Shown here piece by piece: positions 1 to 7,183 of a stretch of DNA of 64,000 bases. Made by a program: the position numbers and the translations under genes. Position 1 is the stretch's first letter. Every line of letters starts with the position of its first letter. The DNA is from Alphaproteobacteria bacterium. Its GTDB lineage: Bacteria > Pseudomonadota > Alphaproteobacteria > Rhodobacterales > Rhodobacteraceae. The notes under the pieces were generated by a model. That model was not told the DNA's origin, did no database searches, and was given only the letters and a program-made list of their open reading frames with translations. The stretch covers positions 62,001 through 126,000 of the forward strand of contig JAUIIR010000003.1 in NCBI GenBank assembly GCA_030431485.1, read 5' to 3'.

Positions 1-2
1 TC

Positions 3-158
3 ATCGCTTACGGTGTGTTCACCTTCGTCGCCTCGCTGATCCTGTGGTTCATCCTGAAAGCCACCGTGGGTATCCGCGTCAGCGAAGAGGAAGAGATCAA
101 CGGTCTCGACATGGCGGAACTGGGCATGGAAGCCTACCCCGAATTCTCCAAAGGCTGA
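3..158 (+). CDS. amtB: Ammonium transporter, C-terminal fragment
   Basis: The first 52 codons of the window are the 3' end of a gene cut by the window edge. They read as one last hydrophobic helix (YGVFTFVASLILWFIL) followed by the cytoplasmic tail. The tail has the pattern GIRVSEEEEINGLDMAELGMEAYPEF, split here as GIRVSEEEE, then INGLD and AELGMEAYPEF, which is characteristic of Amt/AmtB ammonium channels; this tail is where the PII protein GlnK docks in AmtB. An intrinsic terminator follows after 35 bases. The upstream partner (often glnK) lies outside the window. Confidence 0.9.
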   Translation: MAYGVFTFVASLILWFILKATVGIRVSEEEEINGLDMAELGMEAYPEFSKG

Positions 159-193
159 TCTCCTCCTTCCAATCAGTCTTTAGTGACCAACTG

Positions 194-219
194 CCCGGGC
201 GTTCGCGCCCGGGTTTTTT
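194..219 (+). terminator. Intrinsic terminator after amtB
   Basis: A perfect 8-bp stem CCCGGGCG / CGCCCGGG closes on a UUCG tetraloop (194-213) and is followed by six T residues (214-219). It ends the ammonium transporter transcript and separates it from the opposing mbfA gene. Confidence 0.93.
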
Positions 220-236
220 GTTGGTTGCCTCGGATC

Positions 237-1211
237 TTATCCGCTGCCGATGAGGACACCTGCGGCAAAGACCAATGCCCCACCCAGAACAACCTGAAGG
301 GCCGCGCGGAAGAATGGCGTATCCATGTACTTGTTCTGGATCCACGCAATCGCCCAAAGTTCGATAAACACCACGATGAAAGCGGTCACGGTCGCAGTCC
401 AGAAATCCGGGATCAGATAAGGCAGGGCGTGTCCCAACCCACCTACGGTGGTCATGATGCCAGATGCAAAGCCCCGCTTCATTGGTGACCCGCGCCCTGA
501 CAACTGCCCGTCGTCAGACGCGGCTTCCGTAAAGCCCATCGAAATCCCGGCACCGACTGACGCGGCCAAACCCACCAGAAAGGTCGTCCATGTATCCTGT
601 GTCGCAAAGGCAGTTGCAAAGATTGGAGCCAGCGTTGAAACCGAACCATCCATCAATCCGGCCAGCCCCGGTTGAACCCAGGTCAGCACAAACTGTCGGC
701 GTGCGTTGTCTTCCTCGATGCTGCGGCTGTCCTCGGTCAGATGCTCCTGCTCCAACGACTCTGCCGTGCTCTGGTGGCCAGCCTCGGCAGCGGCCAGATC
801 GCCCAACAGCTTGCGGGTCGCTGCATCACTGGTATGCTGGGCCGCCGCCAGATAGAACCGCTCCGCGTCCCGCTCCATCGCTTCGGCTTCCGCCCGGATT
901 CGGTCAATGCCAAGATTCTCGATCAACCACACAGGTCGCCGTGCGTAGTAACCCGCCACATGTTCGCGCCGGATCAGCGGGATAACGTCCCCGAACCGAT
1001 CACGGTGCAGATCAACCAGCCGCTGGCGGTGTGTGTCCTCTTCGGCCGCCATCCCATCAAAGACAGCGGCCGTTGCCGGGAAATCTGCCCGCAGTCGTTC
1101 AGCGTAGGACCGGTAAATGCGCGCGTCATCCTCTTCGGACGAAATCGCAAGCGCGAGAACCTCTTGCTCGGACAGGTCTGAAAATCGTCGGCGGTTCAAA
1201 GAAAAACGCAT
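237..1211 (-). CDS. mbfA: Ferritin-like/VIT1 membrane iron exporter MbfA
   Basis: The protein is about 324 residues. The N-terminal half is a ferritin-like helical domain (Erythrin/rubrerythrin type) with carboxylate-histidine iron-ligand patterns (SEEDDARIY, AEEDTHR, ERDAERFY, AEAGHQ). The C-terminal half, from about residue 175, is a VIT1/CCC1-type domain with about five hydrophobic segments. This architecture is that of MbfA, which in rhizobia exports iron under iron or peroxide stress. I start it at the ATG preceded by AAGGAG, eight bases upstream, rather than at the longer frame that would begin at 1277. It is transcribed away from a TetR gene, and a palindrome lies between them. In rhizobia mbfA is under Irr; I do not see a clear Irr box here, so control by the TetR neighbour is an inference. 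Confidence 0.85.
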   Translation of the reverse strand: MRFSLNRRRFSDLSEQEVLALAISSEEDDARIYRSYAERLRADFPATAAVFDGMAAEEDTHRQRLVDLHRDRFGDVIPLIRREHVAGYYARRPVWLIENLGIDRIRAEAEAMERDAERFYLAAAQHTSDAATRKLLGDLAAAEAGHQSTAESLEQEHLTEDSRSIEEDNARRQFVLTWVQPGLAGLMDGSVSTLAPIFATAFATQDTWTTFLVGLAASVGAGISMGFTEAASDDGQLSGRGSPMKRGFASGIMTTVGGLGHALPYLIPDFWTATVTAFIVVFIELWAIAWIQNKYMDTPFFRAALQVVLGGALVFAAGVLIGSG

Positions 1212-1304
1212 GAAATACTCCTTCTTGGCAGGATGATCGGCGCATGACTTCGCGGCGTCCGTCTTGTTTTCCAACACCGATGTTACACATCCCTACTTGC
1301 GAGA

Positions 1305-1322
1305 CTAAACTGATCTGTTTAG
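1305..1322. promoter_or_regulatory. Palindromic operator candidate between mbfA and tetR
   Basis: CTAAACtGATCtGTTTAG is an 18-base palindrome with a single mismatched pair, centred at 1313/1314. It lies 27 bases before the tetR start and about 93 bases before the mbfA start. Its length and symmetry suit a TetR dimer. Function is inferred from position only. Confidence 0.5.
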
Positions 1323-1349
1323 ATTTTGAACGCGACATAAGGGAAGAGA

Positions 1350-1991
1350 ATGGCAACCGCGCAGGCGCAAATCCGAAAAGGCCGCAAGTTCGATCAGGTG
1401 GTCGAAGGCGCGCGGGAAATCTTCCTGCGCGACGGGTTTGAAGGCGCAAGCGTGGACGACATCGCGCGTGCGGCCGGGGTTTCGAAAGCCACGCTCTACA
1501 GTTACTTCCCTGACAAGCGGCTGCTGTTCATGGAGGTTGCGACGAGCCAATGCGCAGAGCAGGCGCGCATTTCGCTGGAAAAGATCGACAGCACCCGCCC
1601 GCCGCAGGAAGTCCTGACCTGCGTCGCCCAGCAATTCCTCGGGTTCATCTATTCAGAGATGGGTCAGCGTATCTTTCGCATTTGCGTGGCAGAAGCCGAC
1701 AGATTTCCGCAATTGGGACAGGAATTTTACCACTCCGGTCCCATGATTATGCGCTCTGCGGTGGTGGAGTACCTGAAGAAATCCGTAGCTCGTGGCGAGC
1801 TTGCCATTGATGACTTCAACCTCGCGGCCGATCAGTTCGCCGAACTTTGCAAAGCGGATGTCTGGCCCAAACTGGTCTTTGGCATCATCAATTCGGTCCC
1901 GGATGCAGATAAGGACCGAATTATCGACGGCGCGGTGAAAACATTTCTTGCGCGTTACGGCGCGGAGCCGTCCGCATTCAGGACCGAATGA
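1350..1991 (+). CDS. TetR/AcrR family transcriptional regulator
   Basis: The 213-residue protein has a TetR N-terminal helix-turn-helix: AREIFLRDGFEGASVDDIARAAGVSKATLYSYFPDKRLLF, here broken as GFEGASVDDIA / AGVSKATLYSYFPDK (about residues 26-60). The C-terminal ligand-binding region (AefR-like, with the QFLGFIYSEMGQRIFRI stretch) is helical and does not reveal the ligand. A GGGAAG element precedes the ATG. The gene is divergent from mbfA, so it may control iron export or simply itself. Its last 37 bases overlap the end of the convergent B12-domain gene. Confidence 0.85.
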   Translation: MATAQAQIRKGRKFDQVVEGAREIFLRDGFEGASVDDIARAAGVSKATLYSYFPDKRLLFMEVATSQCAEQARISLEKIDSTRPPQEVLTCVAQQFLGFIYSEMGQRIFRICVAEADRFPQLGQEFYHSGPMIMRSAVVEYLKKSVARGELAIDDFNLAADQFAELCKADVWPKLVFGIINSVPDADKDRIIDGAVKTFLARYGAEPSAFRTE

Positions 1992-2770
1992 TAAAGCGCC
2001 TCAAGCTTTTCAATACAGGCGTCCATCGATGCCGCTGCCGCGTCAGCGCCAACCCGGATCGCAATGTCTTTTTCGATCTGAACGATGTTGCCGCTGATGA
2101 AGATTAGCGACCAAGGTGCAGCAACGCGAAGTTCCACAACGGTGCGGGTCAGTGCGCGAACACGCTCCGCGCCCGAAGCTGACAGCCCAATGATCGGGTA
2201 TCCGCCATCATGAACGATCTTGCATAATTCGGTTTCGCTACGGCCCAGTTGCAAATCAATATGCCAGCCTTTGTCGCGCAGTATATCCGTCGCCATCGTA
2301 ATGCCGATCACATGCTGTTCACCGGGCACAGTTGCAAATAACGCCTCGCGGCGGCCTCTAATGGGCACGGGGGGCATCGCCATTCTGAGATCGCGCAACA
2401 AGTGCAGCATCCGGCCGGCGGCGATGGCCATGTCGCTGAAGTGGATAATGTCCTGCTCCCACCACTCTCCCAGCTGACCCGCAGCCGCTGCGATATACGA
2501 GATGCAAAGCGTCTGATGACTGGCGCCACGCTCCCTCGCCTCCTCCAGAATCGCGTAGGCATCGGTCGCGCTTGGTCCAACAAGGGCAGCACAAAACGCG
2601 TCGAGGTCAACATCAGTTAGCGCCGTAGCGGCCTTGCGCGAGATGTGAGAAAGGCGCGAAATCACTTCCTGCGCCATGACAAGCAATGACGCATCGGAAA
2701 GCCGTTTAGTCTGCGCGTGCATGTCATCGTCGATCGCACGCACAAAGATTGGTGTGTCTATAGTCACCAT
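1955..2770 (-). CDS. Cobalamin (B12)-binding domain protein, regulator-like
   Basis: This is about 271 residues when started at the ATG with an upstream GGAG (MVTIDTPIFVRAI). The N-terminal half is helical (B12-binding cap-like, LGEWWEQDIIHFSDMAIAAG). The C-terminal half is a Rossmann-like B12-binding domain with a GEQHVIG motif, equivalent to the DxHxxG that supplies the axial His, then LGRSETEL and GLSASG. No methyltransferase or mutase module is attached, so it is more like the light- or redox-responsive AerR/PpaA and related regulators than an enzyme. No photosynthesis genes are in the window. The 3' end overlaps the convergent tetR gene. Confidence 0.7.
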   Translation of the reverse strand: MVTIDTPIFVRAIDDDMHAQTKRLSDASLLVMAQEVISRLSHISRKAATALTDVDLDAFCAALVGPSATDAYAILEEARERGASHQTLCISYIAAAAGQLGEWWEQDIIHFSDMAIAAGRMLHLLRDLRMAMPPVPIRGRREALFATVPGEQHVIGITMATDILRDKGWHIDLQLGRSETELCKIVHDGGYPIIGLSASGAERVRALTRTVVELRVAAPWSLIFISGNIVQIEKDIAIRVGADAAAASMDACIEKLEALYHSVLNADGSAP

Positions 2771-2884
2771 AGCTGGGTCTCCAGCGCTCTCGCGCAGTAA
2801 CCCCTGTCCCCCACTGCGGACGATGGCACGCGGCCCTCTTTCCGGCAATGACCTATCTCAAAGTGTAAGCGGAAGCTGGCCGGA

Positions 2885-3595
2885 TCAGTCTCGCCTGCGC
2901 ACCATCAACTGGTTGTTCGGCCCCCGTTTCACCTCAAGCACCTTCAATTCGGTTACGAGATCGCTCAGTTTGCGCTTGCCGTAGGTGCGGGTGTCGAAAT
3001 CGGGATTGGCCGAGATGATGTGCTGGCCAAGCTGGCCAAGGCGATACCATTCGTCATCCTGATCAATCGCATCCATCGCCTTTAGGATCAGATTGCGCGC
3101 ATCGTTGAGGTTGCCTTTCTTGCCGGGTTTTGCCTCTTTCTGATCGGCTTCGGTCGCATCTTCGAGGTTTTCCAGAAATATGAACCGCTTGCATGCCCGC
3201 CGGAATGCGTCCGGCGTCTTCTGCATTCCCATACCGTATACATCGAGGCCCTGTTCCCTAAGGCGCTGCGCGAGCCGGGTAAAGTCGCTGTCTGAACTGA
3301 CCAAGACGAATCCGTCAAACCGTCCGGTGTGCATCAGGTCCATTGCGTCGATCACCAAGGCGATATCACTGGCATTTTTGCCCACGGTATTGGCTGGTTG
3401 GTGATGTGGGACGAGTCCGAACTCCGCCTGCACTTTGGACCATCCTGCCATCTGCTGACTGGAGAAGTCGCCATAGCAGCGCCGCACGCTGGCTTCCCCC
3501 AGAGACGCGATCTCGTCGAAAATCGCACGGGTATATTTCGGAGATGTGTTATCGGCGTCGATCAGAACGGCCAGCAGGGAAGGGGTGTCAGGCAT
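2885..3595 (-). CDS. NYN (PIN-like) domain protein with C-terminal LOTUS/OST-HTH domain
   Basis: From the chosen ATG the protein is 236 residues. Residues 7-150 form a NYN nuclease fold: LIDADN near the start (D13, D15), NASDIALVIDAMDLM, and SSDSDF, giving the acidic set expected for a metal-dependent ribonuclease. The C-terminal about 70 residues (DDEWYRLGQLGQ, NPDFDTRTYGKRKLSDL) match the OST-HTH/LOTUS RNA-binding fold. Family members are related to LabA and Limkain-b1. An in-frame ATG at 3646 would add 17 residues, but that start abuts the terminator of ggt, so I prefer the inner one even though its ribosome binding site is weak. A second NYN protein lies at 43157-43729. Confidence 0.82.
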   Translation of the reverse strand: MPDTPSLLAVLIDADNTSPKYTRAIFDEIASLGEASVRRCYGDFSSQQMAGWSKVQAEFGLVPHHQPANTVGKNASDIALVIDAMDLMHTGRFDGFVLVSSDSDFTRLAQRLREQGLDVYGMGMQKTPDAFRRACKRFIFLENLEDATEADQKEAKPGKKGNLNDARNLILKAMDAIDQDDEWYRLGQLGQHIISANPDFDTRTYGKRKLSDLVTELKVLEVKRGPNNQLMVRRRD

Positions 3596-3648
3596 AAAAA
3601 GAAAACTTTGCTCTGGCCTGTATGGTTCCGTTGAGTAGTTGAACATCC

Positions 3649-3676
3649 AAAAAGCGGGCAGCCCGGTAGGGCTGCC
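3649..3676 (-). terminator. Intrinsic terminator of ggt
   Basis: A perfect 8-bp stem GGCAGCCC / GGGCTGCC with a 4-base loop occupies 3657-3676. Read on the minus strand it is followed within three bases by TTTTT (3653-3649). It lies 20 bases past the ggt stop codon. Confidence 0.85.
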
Positions 3677-3696
3677 ATCGCCCTTTTAGGTGTTTC

Positions 3697-5502
3697 TCAT
3701 TCGCCAAGGGCAATGCCTTCACGCCTTGGGTCTGCGCCACCGCTGAGGCTCTCTCCAATGGAAATGGCGTGCAAACCGGAATTCAACCCTCGCACACTGA
3801 CTTCAAATCCGAGGTCGCTCAAAGCTGTTTCCAGATTCGCTGCAGTGGTTCCGTCTTCAAGATCATAGGTCCCGAACCGGTTCACCAGATGTGGCATCGC
3901 CACCGCCTGCTGGACATCCATACCCCAATCGACATGTGCGATAATCGCCTGCGCGACATAGCCAATGATGCGGCTGCCCCCGGGCGACCCGATGACCAGC
4001 GACGGTGCGCCATCGGTCATCACGATGGTCGGTGCCATCGACGAACGGGGCCGCTTGCCCGGTTCCAGCCGGTTTGCGATCGGACGCCCGTCTGCATGGG
4101 TGCGGAACGAAAAATCTGTCAGCTCATTGTTCAGTAGGAACCCGCGCACAAAGAGGCGTGATCCGAACCCGTTCTCAATCGTTGTGGTCATCGACAGCGC
4201 GTTGCCATAGCTGTCCACGATCGAGATGTGTGACGTCGATGGCAATTCAATGCTCTCATCCGGAGCAAGCTGCATCGCGTGATCCCATTCGGGTGTGCCC
4301 GGTGCGACCTCGGGCAGCGCATCATCGCCACTCAGCAATTGACCACGTTCCTGCAGATACTCTGGTGCCACCAGCCCCTGCGTCGGCATCGGAACATAAT
4401 CGCTGTCGGCCATGTAAAGCCCACGATCTGCAAAGGCGAGACGCGACGCATCCCCGATCAGTCGCCAGGCCTCTGCGCTGTCAGGCCCAAGTGCTGCAAG
4501 GTCATAGCCATCCAGCATGCCAAGAATCTGCCCGATGGTCAGGGCGCCGGACGAAGGTGGACCCATCCCGCAGACTTCGTGCGCGTGGTAAGGTACGCAA
4601 ACCGGCGCGCGTTCCTTCACCTTGTAGAGCGCGAGATCGGCGCGCGACAATACTCCGGGATTGCCCGCAGCGGTCCGTACGGTTGCGACAATGTCCGACG
4701 CGATAGGCCCTGTGTAAAATGCGTCTGCGCCCTCGGCCGCGATAAGACGCAGAGTGTTTGCATACGCGTCGTTGACCAGTGTGTCTCCAGCCGAGATCGG
4801 TGTTCCACCCGGCAAGAAATACTCCTGCGTCGCTTTGAACCGGCCTAACCGTTCAGCGCCTCCGGCCACCAGATCGGCGAGGCGCGGCGAGACAGTGAAC
4901 CCGCCCTCGGCGAGTGCAATCGCGTCCGAGAAAAGGCCTGCCCAGTCAGAGCGTCCCCATTTGTCATGCGCAGTCTGCATCAACGCGGGCGTGCCGGGGG
5001 TGCCGACAGACCGCCCCCCAACCACGGCGTCGAAAAAGCCCATCGTCTCGCCGTCTGCTGTCTGAAACAGCGTTGGCGTCGCTTCCAATGGCGCTGTTTC
5101 CCGTCCATCCAACGTGGTGACCGTATCCGAGGTGGCATCATACCAGACCAGAAACGCCCCACCGCCCAGTCCCGAGCTTTGCGGCTCCACCAGGCCCAGC
5201 ACCGCCTGAACTGCGACCATCGCATCCGCAGCCGTTCCGCCTTCTCGCAAAACCCGCGCGCCCGCTTCCACGGCCAGAGGGTTGGCCGCCGCCACCATCC
5301 AGTTCTGCCCTTCAACCGGGGTGCCTGCGTCCTTTGACGCCAAAGCGGCAGCCGCCGCATCCGACAATGCGCCAAAGACGCCGTCGCTTTCGGTTGTGGC
5401 TTCCGGCGCGACGGCGTCGGCGCTCTGCTGAGCCAGCAACGCTGTTCCAAGCACTCCCAATCCGAGCGCCACGGCCAATATTCCAGTAAATTGACGTCGC
5501 AT
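3697..5502 (-). CDS. ggt: Gamma-glutamyltransferase (gamma-glutamyltranspeptidase)
   Basis: A 601-residue precursor with an N-terminal hydrophobic export segment (about residues 7-25, ending ALLAQQSADA). Gamma-glutamyltransferases cut themselves before a Thr that becomes the nucleophile; here that is T423 in LPSTSHISIVD. Also present are the substrate-binding Arg in DGRETAP (R134), the early SSGLGGGAF motif, and GSPGGSRII. It should hydrolyse extracytoplasmic glutathione and transfer its glutamyl group. AAGGGAG precedes the ATG. It follows adhC, also a glutathione enzyme, on the same strand, but two hairpins separate them. Confidence 0.93.
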   Translation of the reverse strand: MRRQFTGILAVALGLGVLGTALLAQQSADAVAPEATTESDGVFGALSDAAAAALASKDAGTPVEGQNWMVAAANPLAVEAGARVLREGGTAADAMVAVQAVLGLVEPQSSGLGGGAFLVWYDATSDTVTTLDGRETAPLEATPTLFQTADGETMGFFDAVVGGRSVGTPGTPALMQTAHDKWGRSDWAGLFSDAIALAEGGFTVSPRLADLVAGGAERLGRFKATQEYFLPGGTPISAGDTLVNDAYANTLRLIAAEGADAFYTGPIASDIVATVRTAAGNPGVLSRADLALYKVKERAPVCVPYHAHEVCGMGPPSSGALTIGQILGMLDGYDLAALGPDSAEAWRLIGDASRLAFADRGLYMADSDYVPMPTQGLVAPEYLQERGQLLSGDDALPEVAPGTPEWDHAMQLAPDESIELPSTSHISIVDSYGNALSMTTTIENGFGSRLFVRGFLLNNELTDFSFRTHADGRPIANRLEPGKRPRSSMAPTIVMTDGAPSLVIGSPGGSRIIGYVAQAIIAHVDWGMDVQQAVAMPHLVNRFGTYDLEDGTTAANLETALSDLGFEVSVRGLNSGLHAISIGESLSGGADPRREGIALGE

Positions 5503-5536
5503 GATCTGAACTCCCTTTGATGAAATAAACCGACGT

Positions 5537-5603
5537 CGCGCGGGAAAGCCCGCGCGGGCAAGAAGTCTTGAAAAAGCCTGGTCCGGGCGCGCAATGCGCC
5601 CGG
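5537..5603 (-). terminator. Tandem hairpins between adhC and ggt
   Basis: Two perfect 8-bp stems sit here. The first on the minus strand is 5603-5583 (CCGGGCGC / GCGCCCGG, 5-base loop), with TTTTT seven bases beyond it (5575-5571). The second is 5556-5537 (CGCGCGGG / CCCGCGCG with an AAAG loop), followed by a loosely T-rich stretch. The first is a plausible terminator for adhC; the second lies in the ggt leader. Confidence 0.55.
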
Positions 5604-5612
5604 TGACAAACG

Positions 5613-6725
5613 TCAGTAGATCACAACGGAGCGGATGCTCTCACCCGCATGCATCAGGTCAAAACCCTTGTTGATGTCATCCAGCGGCATGGTGTGGGTG
5701 ATCATCGGATCAATCTCGATCTTCCCGTCCATATACCAGTCAACGATCTTCGGCACATCGGTCCGGCCCCGCGCACCGCCAAAGGCTGTGCCTTTCCACG
5801 TGCGCCCGGTGACAAGCTGGAACGGACGCGTCGCGATCTCGGCACCCGCAGGGGCCACACCGATGATGATGCTCTCACCCCAGCCCTTGTGCGCGCATTC
5901 CAGCGCGTCCCGCATGACCTTTACGTTGCCGGTCGCGTCAAAGGTGTAATCCGCGCCGCCCTTGGTGAGGTTGACCAGATACGGCACCAGATCGCCCTCG
6001 ACTTCGGACGGATTGACGAAATGCGTCATTCCGAACCGTTCAGCCATCGCCACCTTGTCGGGGTTCAGGTCCACGCCAACGATCTGATCGGCACCAGCAA
6101 GGCGCAGGCCCTGAATGACGTTCAGGCCAATACCACCCAAACCGAACACAACGGCACGGCTGCCGATCTCCACTTTCGCGGTGTTGATGACGGCACCAAT
6201 CCCTGTGGTCACACCACAGCCGATGTAACATACCTTATCGAAGGGTGCGTCTTCACGGATCTTCGCAAGCGCGATCTCCGGCAGGACCGTGTGGTTCGAA
6301 AAGGTCGAACAACCCATGTAATGCAGGATCGGGTCACCATCCAAGGTGCTGAAGCGCGACGTGCCATCTGGCATCACGCCTTTGCCCTGAGTTTCCCGGA
6401 TCGACTGGCACAGGTTCGTTTTCGGGTGAAGACAGTATTCGCACTCCCGGCATTCCGGTGTGTATAGCGGGATCACGTGATCACCTGGCTTCAGGCTTGT
6501 GACACCTTCGCCAACTTCAACCACAACGCCCGCGCCCTCATGGCCCAGAATCGCCGGGAACATGCCTTCGGGATCGGCGCCGGACAGGGTGAATTCGTCA
6601 GTATGGCAAATCCCCGTGGCTTTGATTTCGACCAGAACCTCTCCGGCACGCGGGCCATCTAGGTTCACGTCCATGATTTCCAGTGGTTTGCCGGCTTGGA
6701 CGGCTACGGCGGCACGTGTGCGCAT
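5613..6725 (-). CDS. adhC: S-(hydroxymethyl)glutathione dehydrogenase (class III alcohol dehydrogenase)
   Basis: A 370-residue zinc-dependent medium-chain dehydrogenase. It oxidises S-hydroxymethylglutathione, formed from formaldehyde and glutathione, with NAD, and can reduce S-nitrosoglutathione. Catalytic zinc ligands are C40 (GICHTDEF) and H62 (GHEGAG); the third is in [10 protein letters not shown]. Structural zinc cysteines are C92, C95, C98 and C106. The NAD fold shows [12 protein letters not shown] followed by VGVDLNPDK. The start chosen (MRTRAAVA) has GGGAG nine bases upstream; the frame stays open further but the extension is unlike the family. Symbols frmA and flhA are also used for this enzyme. 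Confidence 0.95.
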   Translation of the reverse strand: MRTRAAVAVQAGKPLEIMDVNLDGPRAGEVLVEIKATGICHTDEFTLSGADPEGMFPAILGHEGAGVVVEVGEGVTSLKPGDHVIPLYTPECRECEYCLHPKTNLCQSIRETQGKGVMPDGTSRFSTLDGDPILHYMGCSTFSNHTVLPEIALAKIREDAPFDKVCYIGCGVTTGIGAVINTAKVEIGSRAVVFGLGGIGLNVIQGLRLAGADQIVGVDLNPDKVAMAERFGMTHFVNPSEVEGDLVPYLVNLTKGGADYTFDATGNVKVMRDALECAHKGWGESIIIGVAPAGAEIATRPFQLVTGRTWKGTAFGGARGRTDVPKIVDWYMDGKIEIDPMITHTMPLDDINKGFDLMHAGESIRSVVIY

Positions 6726-6812
6726 GGTGACTCTCCCTCGTTGGTTTTCGGAAACCTTGCGGGAAAGCGCTGATTTTGCAAGCATTGGCTTGGATATTCG
6801 AAAGGTTTCTCA

Positions 6813-7079
6813 ATGCGGATTTTTTATGTTCTCGGTGTATGTCTGGGGCTTGCAGGCTGTCAGGAAGCGGTGGTTGCGGAAAAGCCGGTTGAGTCCTGCG
6901 GGGCCGAAGACATGTCACATCTGATGGGTCTACAACGCGCCCAATTGGAAAACATCGCGTTTTCTCAACCGCATCGCATTCTGGGCCCGAATGATCCGAT
7001 GACCAAGGATTACAGGCTTGATCGCGTGAACTTCTTTCTCGACGACAGCGGCACTGTTGTGCGGATTGATTGCGGCTGA
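6813..7079 (+). CDS. Peptidase inhibitor I78 family lipoprotein
   Basis: A secreted 88-residue protein. The signal peptide ends in the lipobox LAGC (Cys16), so it should be lipid-anchored. The mature part carries the I78 pattern: an early CGAEDMSHLMG block, a central RILGPNDPMTKDYRLDRVN block, and the closing DSGTVVRIDCG; the two Cys of the mature part probably pair. I78 proteins inhibit serine proteases such as elastase and subtilisin. It is divergent from adhC and upstream of imuB, with no functional link visible. Confidence 0.82.
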   Translation: MRIFYVLGVCLGLAGCQEAVVAEKPVESCGAEDMSHLMGLQRAQLENIAFSQPHRILGPNDPMTKDYRLDRVNFFLDDSGTVVRIDCG

Positions 7080-7149
7080 TCCTGTCGCAGCAAATCTGAC
7101 GGCTGGGATGCAGTTCTGACCTCGACTCGTCGGGCGGTAAAGATATATA

Positions 7150-7164
7150 GAACAAAAAGAGAAC
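7150..7164 (+). promoter_or_regulatory. LexA (SOS) box upstream of imuB
   Basis: GAAC-AAAAAGA-GAAC matches the alphaproteobacterial LexA consensus GAAC-N7-GAAC exactly. It ends 19 bases before the imuB start codon, a position where LexA would block transcription. DNA-damage induction of imuB is therefore expected. Confidence 0.9.
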
Positions 7165-7183
7165 ACGTGCTGCCCCGAGTCTC

